DNA from: Okapia johnstoni
Taxonomy: Eukaryota; Chordata; Mammalia; Artiodactyla; Giraffidae
Reading direction: 5' to 3'
Assembly: GCA_024291935.2 (NCBI GenBank)
Contig: CM044309.1
Location: 32,512,001 to 32,576,000 of the forward strand
DNA length: 64,000 bases
Shown: piece after piece, positions 47,492-57,500 of the stretch
How positions within the stretch are numbered: the first letter of the stretch is position 1
Layout: every line of letters starts with the position of its first letter
Translations under genes and position numbers: made by a program
The notes under the pieces: model-generated
The model's input: only the letters and a program-made list of their open reading frames with translations
The model's database searches: none
Told to the model about the DNA's origin: nothing

Positions 47492-48597
47492 ACAACTCAG
47501 CTGACACATGGTTTATTTTAAACAAGGGATCACCAGCCTGTGTTCCATCCTTTAGACTCTGAGTGCCCAGAAAAACTAAAAAAAGGTGCGTGTCAGGGGC
47601 AGATGGGTGATGACTGATAAGACCAACACAGCCTCTACTGATGCCAAGAACAAATGGCCTCCAGTTCTTTCTTACCTCCTCATATGCAAAACAGTGACAA
47701 CTGACAAAACTTTAAGTGAGGCCAGCAGTGTCTCAAAAGATCCTAAACCAAATGATCATGTACCTGTCTCTGAAGTAGATGCTAGGGATATTATGGAGAA
47801 TATGACTTGCTCCCTGTCCTCAAAGTCTCCCAGGCAGGAGAGGGAGATAGATGCAGAAACAGGCACATCATTATTATTTGATAAGTTAAGAGATATAAGA
47901 GAAAAGCAAGAGATGCTGGGCCTTCAGAGATGATGAAATCTCTCCTGGAAAAGAGGAGTCCAGAGATGTTATTCTGAAAGTGGCCACGCAGGACCTGACA
48001 TGTTGTCATCAGATGGATCCACTTTCAATTGCCAGTTGTTTTCATGCAGAGGTCCTAAACTAGGAGCATCTATAGGAGATTAGAGGGTGGACATTCCTTG
48101 TCTGGTGATAGGGTCATAATGTAAGAGATTAGGGAGAACTTAAGGATGACACTTTTCTTAAATGTTAGAAGCTGGTCCGTGGTGGGACAGACTGAAAAGC
48201 TGACACAAAGAGAAGCAAAATTTAGATAGAAGGATGGAGTCCTCTTAGCTCCAAGGCCATGATCTTAGTTGTCTCTGAGGTTTAGCAGCACCGTTTCCAT
48301 GTCGTTTTTATGTGAAATACCACAGCCTCTGCCTAATAAATTTGTCTTTCTGAAACTAGCTTGTTTGGTTTTTATCACTTGCAGCAATCAAGAGACTTGA
48401 ACCGTAGCACACATTAGCAATGACTTGACATCTTCCTTGTCTTACAGTTACATTTCTCTTCTCAACCTCCCCCTTTCCAAGAAGAGTCAGCCCAATCTTA
48501 GTGCTGCCAATTTCTCCTTGTTCTGTCAATTCATACATTGAAAATTTAGCCAGTATTCCTGCCTCCTGGTTAGTTGTACTCCTACTTGTTCCATATC
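47492..48597. other. Intergenic DNA with a 115-codon frame of unknown meaning
   Basis: The frame at 47586-47933 is rich in Ser, Lys, Asp and Glu, with no domain, signal peptide or splice context. I regard it as probably non-coding. Confidence 0.3.
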
Positions 48598-48720
48598 AAG
48601 GTTTCCCAAAGCCAGTTCCCATTTCCAAGTATTCAATACATTGAAATGCTGTCTGCCAAGAGCCTTCACCAGAAAATCCAACTGAGTGGGTTGACGGTGG
48701 GGTCCAAGAATCTATATTTT

Positions 48721-49303
48721 TCATATACAATGAAATATTACTCAGCCATAAAGTTAATGAAATCATGCCATGTGTAGCAACATGGATGGGCCTAAAGATT
48801 ATTGTATTAAGTGAAGCAAGCCAGACAGCAAAAGACAGATATCATATGATATTGTTTATATGTGGACTCTAAAAGAAAAAAATGACACAAATGAACTTAC
48901 ATCCAAAGCAAAGATTCACAGACACAGAAAACAAACTTATGGTTACCAAAGGGGACAGGGGGTGGGGGATGGATAAATTAGGAGGCTAGGATTAACATAT
49001 ATACACTTCTACGTATAAAACAGATTAACAACAAAGACCTACTGTGTAACACAAGCAACTATACTTAATATCTTGTGATAACCTATAAAGGAAAAGAATA
49101 TGAAAGATAGTACATATGTATATATATACACATATATGTAAATGTATATATAAATATTTACATATATATGTAAATGTATATATAAATACATATAAATATA
49201 TACATATATATGGCTGAATCACTTTGTTGTACACTTGAAGCTATCACAACACTGTAAACTGACTATACTTTAATTTTTAAAAATCATTATAAACAAAAAT
49301 ATA
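48721..49303 (+). repeat. L1 3' end inserted in MER5A
   Basis: L1 3' region words in order: 'tgaaatattactcagccata', 'tagcaacatggatgggccta', 'aagccagacagcaaaagaca', 'acaaagacctactgtgtaac', and finally 'cactttgttgtacacttgaa' and 'agctatcacaacactgtaaa'. It includes an AT-rich tandem array (49110-49210) and a G-rich tract (48950-48978). Confidence 0.75.
49110..49212. repeat. AT-rich tandem repeat inside the L1
   Basis: Imperfect units of about 30 bp built from 'catatatgtaaatgtatata' followed by 'taaata', repeated at about 49130 and 49162, in a TA/CA-rich background. Confidence 0.75.
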
Positions 49304-49350
49304 CATTTTTCAAAACACACCCTGGTTAATTCTGATGTACAAGCAGGTGG

Positions 49351-50013
49351 CAGCATCACTATGCCAGATGACTCATGAAGCCCGTCAACCTGAAGAGCGT
49401 ACTGGGTGTCCCCGATGCGGCACAAATTAATGGTTCAGCCTCGCACCAAGCTTTCCTAATCAGTCTGCAGTTCCTCAAAGACAGCGGAATTCATGGAGGC
49501 TCAGAAGTAGTTAATAGCAGTCTTAAGCTGTTCAGAGAACTACTCTGAAGGGGCTGGGGATGATTTCATCCTGGAAGGTAGGTGTGGCAGGGGCAGACCT
49601 GGCCCCTTACACAAGCTGCCTTTGATTTCCTTCATGCTGGAGATGGATGACGTAGAGGAAATTTGCTTCCTTTCAAAGCCTAAAGTTCCCTCACAAGCCA
49701 GTATAATTTTCCTGAAAAGTGGCTTTCCAACAAGGCTACCCCCAAAGGAGGTGGACACGGTGATCCCAGAGGCAGCAGCAAAGCTGGAATAAATACAGGA
49801 CAGAGATTTTTTGAAAACCATCCAGCACTATTACCTTTGGAGCAAACTGTTCTTTCTCATGAGAGATGACAAGAATTTCCCAGCAGTCATTTTTTGAATT
49901 TTTTGAAAGTAGGTGCCAGGTGGAAGAAGGATTTGATGTGCTGGAATGCCGGCTCAAGAAAGGAAGTACCTTTCCCAGTCCCTCCTTAATTTGCTGAGGT
50001 TTTGACAGGGCCT
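49351..50013 (-). pseudogene. Possible degraded processed pseudogene, parent unknown
   Basis: Unlike its AT-rich surroundings, this 0.65 kb segment has balanced composition and long open stretches on the - strand in shifting frames (93 codons at 49540-49821; another frame upstream up to the SINE). The composition and shifting frames suggest a decayed retrocopy, but I do not recognise the protein and saw no poly-A tail or duplicated target site. A Bov-A2 interrupts its upstream side. Confidence 0.25.
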
Positions 50014-50311
50014 GAGCTGAAGCCACGGAGAAGGCAATGGCACCCCACTCCAGTACTCTTGCCTGGAAAATCCCATGGATGGAGGAGCCTGGTAGGCTGC
50101 AGTCCATGGGGTCGCCAAGAGTCGGACACGACTGAGTGACTTCACTTTCATTGTTCCCTTTCATGCACTGGAGAAGGAAATGGCAACCCACTCCAGCGTT
50201 CTTGCCTGGAGAATCGCAGGGACGGCGGAGCCTGGTGGGCTGCCGTCTATGGGGTCGCACAGAGTCGGACACGACTGAAACGACTTAGCAGCAGCAGCAG
50301 AGCTGAAGCCA
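50014..50311 (+). repeat. Bov-A2 dimeric SINE with 12-bp target-site duplication
   Basis: GAGCTGAAGCCA at 50014-50025 and 50300-50311 (its first G is shared with the AGC tail) brackets two Bov-A monomers in tandem with the 'cttcactttcattgttccct' linker. The 178-codon - strand frame across it (49736-50272) is mostly SINE sequence. Confidence 0.93.
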
Positions 50312-50541
50312 TCTTAAACACCCTCACTGGCTCTTATACTCTGACAGCTGCCCTTTCACAGGAGGCACGATACCACAGGTGTTTCCAGGTTTTTCTCTAC
50401 AAGAAAGGACATTTTTAATGTACCTCAGGGTCTCATATTTTCCTTCTATTACGTTTTACTTGTATTTCTACCAAACCTGCAGAATTGGGCGTTTAAGAAT
50501 CAGCAGGGCTTGAAATGATTAGAGGCAAAAGAACTCTACCT

Positions 50542-50702
50542 TGGGACTTCAGTAGTGGTCCAGTGGCTAACTCTCTGGGGCCGGGGCTTTGAACCCTGGT
50601 CCCCGGGAACTAGATCCCACATGCCACGATGTTAAGATACCCCAAGCTGCACCTAAGACCTGTTACAGCCAAATAAATAAAAATTAACAACAACAACAAA
50701 AA
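50542..50702 (+). repeat. Short CHR-type SINE
   Basis: 'gggacttcagtagtggtcca' head, B-box region 'gctttgaaccctggtccccg', and AACAAC-rich tail. It lies about 0.8 kb upstream of the CCN3 TATA box. Confidence 0.8.
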
Positions 50703-51214
50703 CTTTGCCTTTTCGCCAATAGCATCCCCCATCCTAACTTTAAGACTTCTATTTTCTGTCCCCCGCTACTTTCTCCCTTCTGTTTCCCTTTTCCTTCCTC
50801 CCCACCTCCTCAGCTCTCCACACTCAGAGCAAGCGTGCCCTAAACAGTGACAAACTTGCATGTGCTTCCTTTATGACTAAACTCCTGGGCCTCTCGCCAA
50901 CCCCCCACAGATGGTCGCAAACATCAGACACCCCTTTAGGGGAGCCCCACGTTTGCAACCCGGCTGGGAACGGCCAGGCGGAGATCCCGGCCAGGCGGAG
51001 AAGCGTGATGGGGAGTGGCGGTGTCTTAGTCCTGGGGGAAGGCGCAGCAGCTTCCAGGAGGAAACGGGCGTTTCCTTCCCACGCGCTCGGCGAGCTCTGG
51101 GTCCTGGCCCCGGGCCTCCACCCAGCCCCTCCCGGAGCTCTGGGAAAAGCCAGTCGCCACACACAGGCACACGCAGGCCCCGGGGCCGCGCCCAAAGGAG
51201 AGCGGCACCCACGG

Positions 51215-51231
51215 CCAATTGCTATGGCAAC
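51215..51231 (+). promoter_or_regulatory. CCAAT box overlapping an RFX X-box-like palindrome
   Basis: CCAAT at 51215-51219 runs into ATTGCTATGGCAAC (51218-51231). Its reverse strand, GTTGCCATAGCAAT, fits the X-box rule GTNRCC-N2-RGYAAC with one mismatch at the last base. It lies about 105 bp upstream of the TATA box. RFX-family binding is inferred from the motif only. Confidence 0.55.
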
Positions 51232-51322
51232 CCCCGGGTTCGTTCCATTCCCCACCCCGCCGGTTCCCCCTCCTCCTGCCTGAGCTGCAGCCAACCGGCT
51301 TGTGCGCGTCCCAGGAGCGCGC

Positions 51323-51329
51323 TATAAAA
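51323..51329 (+). promoter_or_regulatory. CCN3: TATA box of CCN3
   Basis: TATAAAA in a GC-rich setting, 114 bp before the ATG. A start of transcription about 25-30 bp downstream (near 51353) would give a 5' UTR of about 84 bases, which suits this gene. Confidence 0.85.
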
Positions 51330-51436
51330 CCTGCGCTGTGGCGCTGGCCAGGGGCGAGCCCGACCTGGAGCGGGGCGAGCGGAGCCAATCTCCGACCTGG
51401 AAAAGGCCTGTGAGAGCGACAGGGGAAAGCCTGAAC

Positions 51437-51520
51437 ATGCAGGGTGCGCAGAGCCCGAGTCTCGGTCTGCCCAAGCAGTGCCTTTGCCTGGCTTTTCTGC
51501 TCCTCCATCTCCTGGGACAG
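51437..51520 (+). CDS. CCN3: CCN3 exon 1 (signal peptide)
   Basis: 28 codons from ATG to CAG, followed by the donor GTGAGT. It encodes the leader with the hydrophobic core [10 protein letters not shown]; cleavage is expected a few residues into exon 2. Intron 1 is only 127 bp. Confidence 0.95.
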
Positions 51521-54500
51521 GTGAGTGGCGCACTCATCAGGTGCCTCTGGTCACTTTCTGAGCAAAGCCCCTGCTCGATCCCTGGCTCACTCGGCTTTCC
51601 AGCGTCCCTGATGAGAAGTTTCTCCTTCTGGTCTTTCCCTCTCCCAGGTCGCTGCGGCTGAGCGTTGTCCCTCTTCGTGCCCGGCCACGTGCCCCCCAAA
51701 GCCGCCTACCTGCGCCCCCGGGGTGAGAGCGGTGCTGGACGACTGCTCCTGCTGCCTGGTGTGCGCTCGCCAGCGCGGCGAGAGCTGCTCGGTACTGCTG
51801 CCATGCGAGGAGAGCCGCGGGCTCTTCTGCGACCGTAGAGCGGACCCCAGCGCCCAGACTGGCATCTGCATGGGTAAACCTGCCCCCACCCCGCCACCTG
51901 ACCTCCTGTCTCTCGATAGCGGAGTTGTCCCCTCTTTCCACTCCTCTCCTCTTTGTTCCCAGAGGGTGATGCGCAGATACTAATAGTGATGCCCTAGTTG
52001 ATGTTTATGGAGCACCTGTGCCAGGGATGGTCTGGGGGCGCGTGGGGTTTGGGGGAGAGCCAGAAGCTGGAAGGAAACCTGCCCTCCCGCGGAGGTGAAA
52101 AGCGTTGGTCACTTACCTCCCTAGAGAAGAATTCAAATAGACTGGGAGCAGAGCAGAGTTAAGGGCCAGTGAAGTCATTTCCTTTCCACGTTTCCAGGGG
52201 ATGCTTGGGGGGGGGTGATGGAAACTTGGGCTTACTCACAGGCTCAGAGTTCCCCCAACTGTAGCCATTCAGGTTTGTTTTCACACTTGTAATTGTCCCA
52301 TTTGAGCCAAAGCAGCCCCTACTCTCCTGGGACCTATGGAACCCCTGTCTGAGTTGTAAATAAAATCAAGCTGGTGAAACTCAGTCAGGGATCAGTTTCC
52401 CACCTGGTGTACCATTTAGTTGGAGGCTATCCCCACCTCCCTGGATGAGGGGGCTTGAGATAGTCTTTTAGCTTCTTTTCAAAACTAGTGATGATTTATT
52501 GCACTGGAATGCCAAGGAATCTGAAGCCCTTCCCAGTTTGCCCAGTTAACCTGTTTGGAGACTGAAGAGCTCTGTTTTTCTTTTTTAATTCTGAGCTCCT
52601 GGAGTAGGAGAATCTAAGGAGGTTCTTGCACAACGACCTTTTCATTGGGAGCAAAAGCTGTGGGACCTTGGGAGTGTCACTTCACGGTTCGGTCCCTCTT
52701 CCTACATCCGTATCATGAGTGGCAGGACTGGGTGGTCTTGAGTATTTCTTCTTCCTCTGAGAAGCTCCATGAGGACATCTCTCTACTGGTGATAGATCAG
52801 CAACCAGATGCTTTCAACTAGAGAAAGAATGAATTGGGGTTTGGAACATGTGCTGTGAATCTTCTACAGCTTCTCCAGTGCATCCTGTTTTGTTTTTTTT
52901 TCTCTCCCCTTCCCTCTCTGCCCTTCTTCCCCAAGACTCTTCACCACCCTGTTAATAATCACTGTAGCCTGCTAGGCTCCTCTGTCCATGGGATTTCCCA
53001 GGCAAGAATACTGGAGTGGGGTAGCCATTTCCTTCTCCAGGAGACCTTCCCGACCCAGGGATCGAACTCAGATCTCCTGCATTGCAGGCAGGTTTTTTAC
53101 TGTCTGAGCCACCAGGGAAGCCCCTTCCCACTATGCTCTTCTTCCCCATTATTCTAGCGGTAGAAGGAGACAACTGTGTGTTTGATGGAGTCATCTACCA
53201 GAGTGGGGAGACCTTCCAGCCAAGTTGCAAATACCAGTGCGCCTGCCAAGATGGACAGGTTGGCTGTGTGCCCCGCTGTGAAGAGGACCTGCTACTGCCC
53301 CAGCCTGACTGCCCAGCTCCCAGAAAAGTTAAAGTGCCGGGGGAGTGCTGTGAAAAGTGGATCTGTGACTCCAATGAGACGGGGACATTAGGGGACCTCC
53401 AGACCCTTCCAGGTAAGAAATTAAATTAAATTCAGCATACCTGAATTTAACAGTCACAGCACAGGAAGAAATACAGGCAGGAAGTACGTGTGCTCTTTGG
53501 GATTTGCAGTGAGAAACCGGCTTCAGTTTCTGGCCATTCATTTGTGGAGTCCAGCTGGCCCACTGAGATTAGACACATCACGTGTGGGAATCCCAGCCAA
53601 GTTATTGAAGTATGCACACAGCCTCTCCTGAAGAAGAGTCATGCTCAGTGGTTCTTTTGAGTCATAGGAGTGATTTTTGTAGTCTTATTACTTGACTACT
53701 ATTTATATTTTAGTCTGTCTCACTTGACACTTTATATTAACATTGCAAAGGTATGTTTTGGCAACTTTATGCAAAACACACAATTGATATAGCTATGATA
53801 TTTATGGCTAGAGTCAATTTATGTGAGTCACTCAGCCATGTCCAACTCTTTGCAGCTCCATGGACTGTAGCTCTTTAGGCTCCTCTGTCCATGGAATTCT
53901 CCAGCCAAGACTATGGGAGCGGTTAGCCATTCCCTTCCTCAGGGGATCTTCCGACCCAGGGATTGAACCCAGGTCTCCCACATTGCAGGTAGATTTTTTA
54001 GCCTATGAGCCAATGGGGAAGTCCATCAATTCAAGGTGAATGCCTTTTAGGTCATTTGCAAAGGGCCTGGTGATAGCTCTTTCTTTTTTGGATTCTGTCA
54101 ACTACCTATGCACTCTTAAGACTATCTCCCCTAAGGAATGCCATCCCGGGACAAGTGTCACAGAGAAATGTCATCTTTCTGATGCTGCAGGAAGGATCAA
54201 CTGACACTTTAGGATCTTTGTTTTCTTTTCCTTTTGTTTTGGCTCATAAAGAAAATGACTTTTTTTTGGAAGAGCAAAAATTCAGGATCCAGTAGAGAAT
54301 ATTTTAGAAGCCATTAGTCAGCCAGATTATTTACACTGGCAGGACGCAGAACTTTACAGTCTTTCTGAAGTCAGGAATTATCAGCCATGCCTTACAGATA
54401 GGAAAATTGCCATGTAAGGGAGGAGATGTGCCCAGCCTATTAAGGCCAGCATATTAAGTATTGAGACTGAACCATCTGAAAGTGACCGTATCTCACAACC

Positions 54501-57500
54501 CAGACAACCAGTTGCACCTCCGTAAGGCAGAGTTTTACTTTCATCACTACTTTGAGTTGATTGGTTCTACTTTCTCATCCAATTACAATTTTTAACTGAT
54601 CATCTTTCTGGACAAAAATCACATGTTGAAATCATGTGATTTCAGTACAGTTTATGGAATGGTTGTTGATGCTATACAGTGCTGTATTCTTAAAACTACT
54701 AAGCTTCTCAAAGACAGGTTCTCCTAAACTTCTCATGAACAAATCGGACAGTCATTCCACAAAGATTTGTTGAAGGTCAACTGTGTGCTAGGCATTGTGC
54801 TACCTGTTTGGGGCTTATAAATACGGAGTTCCAGGTCTGTCCTCTGAAAGCACCTGAGTTGAGCAGGTACCTGATTGGATGAGATGCTTTTTCTAATGAT
54901 GGTTGAAAGGACCACTCTGCCATCCCCATGTTTCACTCAATAGTGCTGTCTTTATTCCAAAATCGCATAGCCTACAGGACAGAAGCCACTCTAGGAGTTG
55001 CAGTCTCGGACTCAAGTATCAACTGCATCGAACAGACCACAGAGTGGAGTGCATGTTCCAAGAGCTGTGGCATGGGTTTTTCCACCCGAGTCACCAACAG
55101 GAATCCTCACTGTGAAATGGTGAAGCAGACCCGGCTCTGCATGGTACGGCCCTGTGACCAAGAGCACAGGCAGCCGACAGACAAGGTACAAGCCTGGGGG
55201 AAGCCTCCCGTGACAGAGGAGGTGGCCTTGCTCATTGGGTCCTGTGCCTTAGCAAGTCTCTGTGATGTTAGTTGGCTCTGCAGTCAGCTCCAGTAGAGGA
55301 GTTTACCTCTTTTTTTTCTCTTTAATGTATTGAAATATCCTAAGCAACTCACAGCAGGTAAAGAGGGAGAGGTCAGGAACGTCCCCGGTGGTCCAGTGGT
55401 TAAGACTCCATGCTTCCATTATAGGGGGCACAGATTCAATCCTGGGTCAGGGAACTAAGATCTACATGCCACGTGGTGCCACCAAAAAAAGAAAAAAGGA
55501 AGGAGAGGTTGGACAACTCCAATACTGTCCCCAATTGAGAAAAGTCTGGCAAATCTCATTTCATCCTGGAAAAACACAGTTACTCAATGATCAAGCATGC
55601 TTGATTTTAGAGAGGTCATTTCTGAGCCCAGTTGTCTTCACCCTTTAGGTTTAGTCTGAAAGAAGCAACAGAGTAGGAACCGCATCTGCCTTCCAAATCC
55701 CTCGGTCCTCCACATTCTACCTGGGACGTACTGTGTGCTTGATAAACAACTGTGGATGAATAAATGAATGGGTGTCTGGGAATTATTTTCAGTCTTTCAA
55801 AAAGGCTAATGCCACCAGTACATTTGCCAGGAAGAGGTGATATGTGCCAAATAAAATAGCACATTGCTTTCCTTTTTTGCTGGAATGATATCAACTCAGT
55901 GTGTTAATGCTGAGCAGAAGGCATGCAGATCAAAAGCTCTGATTGGTTCCTGATGACATCACAGTCCTTGTTAGCAGAACCCGAGATCAGATAAATGCAA
56001 TACTCAAATCGAACTAGTTGATGGACCCTTGTACAAGCCTAAGGCCAAAATAAAACAGCCCCTAGCATGAAGGATTTACATATCTCTCCACTGAGGCAAT
56101 ATCATCTTATGCTTAAGAGCACAACTCGGGAGCCAGACAGCCTGACTTTAAATCCTGGCTTCTCATATGAGCTAGCTGTGGGATTTGGGTGATTTTCTTA
56201 ACCTTTAAGCCTCAGTTCCTTCCCTTACATAACAGAGACATTAACAGTAGCTACAGTTCTTTACTCAGAGTTGTCATGAAATTAAATTCCATGAATTTGC
56301 AAAGTGCTGGGCATAGATTGCTGCCCTGGTGCTCAGATGCTCAGTTAAGTCCGACTCTTTGCAACCCATGGACTGTAGCCCACTGGGTTCCACTGTCCAT
56401 GGGAGTCTCTAAGAATACTGGAGTGGGTTGCCATTTCCTCCTCTGGGGAATCTTCCCTACCCAGGGATCAAACCCTGGGACTCTTATATCTCCTGAATTG
56501 CAGGTGGATACTTTACCACTAGTGCCACCTGGGAAGCATAGAGTACTGTATTAATATATGTATCATTACTTGATATTAACCACCATTTCTGTTATTGGTA
56601 AAATAAGAGTCTCTAGTGGTTGCATTGTTATATGACTACTTAGCTCTCTGACTTTTTAAGATCCATTCTAACTTTATGCTTCTTCTACCAGTTTAGAAAA
56701 GAACACCTAGAAACACCTTCCTCTCTGTTTCTGTCCCTTCATCTGTCTCTCCCTCTCACTTACTCACACACACAAATGTTGCAGACCTTGTGCCTTTTGG
56801 TTTATACTGGCAAAAACATACACTAAGTATTAAGTATCAACATAGAAAAAGCAAGAGCCTTTGAGTACTGTCAAGAACATAGTACTTTATTACATAAGGC
56901 TTTTCCATGCCATGACTTTAACATTTTGCTTTTCCTACTGTTTCTTTTTCCAGACTTTATATTTTTTTCTTATAACAAAATATAATCTTGCACCCAGTTT
57001 AATATTAGGAGATATTATATGTAAGATATTTATTTATAGTGTATGTATATATCTCATTAAAAGTCCAGAAATGTGCTCAGAATCTAGGAAAATGCTAGCC
57101 CAATAATCATTACTTCCTTGTTATTGAAAGATTCTTTAATGTGAAATAGTGCTTCTGTAAGTGTGGTCCCCAGACCAGCAGCATCATCTAAGAACTTTTT
57201 AGAATTGCAAATTATGGGGATTCACATCAGATCTACCGAATCAAAACCCTGGGTTTAAGGCCCAACAATGTGTGTTTTAGCAATGTGTGTTTAGTACATT
57301 TTCATGTACTCTTAAAGCTTTAGAGCTACTGATTTTAGAGAATTCCAAGTCTCTTCACTCCACGATCTATGGACTGTGCCTAAAAATGTGAAAAGCAGTG
57401 GAGAATTATGACAAATTAGGTGAAGAAATCTAGGTGGGAAATTAACATATATTTAGTGTCTTACTACATTATCAGTATTGGGGTTCTTCATCAATAATTA

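Larger units (their letters stand above)
48598..49350 (+). repeat. MER5A DNA-transposon remnant split by an L1
   Basis: The left piece at about 48598-48720 ('gtgggttgacggtggggtcc', 'aagaatctatatttttcata') and the right piece from about 49305 ('ccctggttaattctgatgta', 'caagcaggtgg') together follow a MER5A (hAT) element in the sense orientation. The L1 3' end fills the gap. Confidence 0.5.
50930..51870. promoter_or_regulatory. CCN3: CpG-rich promoter region of CCN3
   Basis: The only long G+C-rich and CpG-dense stretch of the window (many CG dinucleotides in 'aggcggagatcccggccagg', 'ggcgagctctgggtcctggc', and through exons 1 and 2). It covers the core promoter, exon 1 and exon 2. Several long open frames on both strands here result from low stop-codon frequency and are not genes. 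Confidence 0.8.

Noticed and set aside
49736..50272. 178-codon - strand frame
   Set aside because: About half is antisense Bov-A2 SINE, so it cannot be an original gene frame. The rest is covered under the possible retrocopy.
50824..51983. Many long overlapping open frames on both strands in the CCN3 promoter and first exons
   Set aside because: They follow from high G+C and few stop codons in the CpG island. The real reading is the spliced CCN3 frame, supported by homology and splice sites.
53082..53429. A 115-codon frame that starts before exon 3
   Set aside because: Its first part reads through the SINE and the acceptor site. Only 53158-53412 is coding, and the end runs past the donor GTAAGA.
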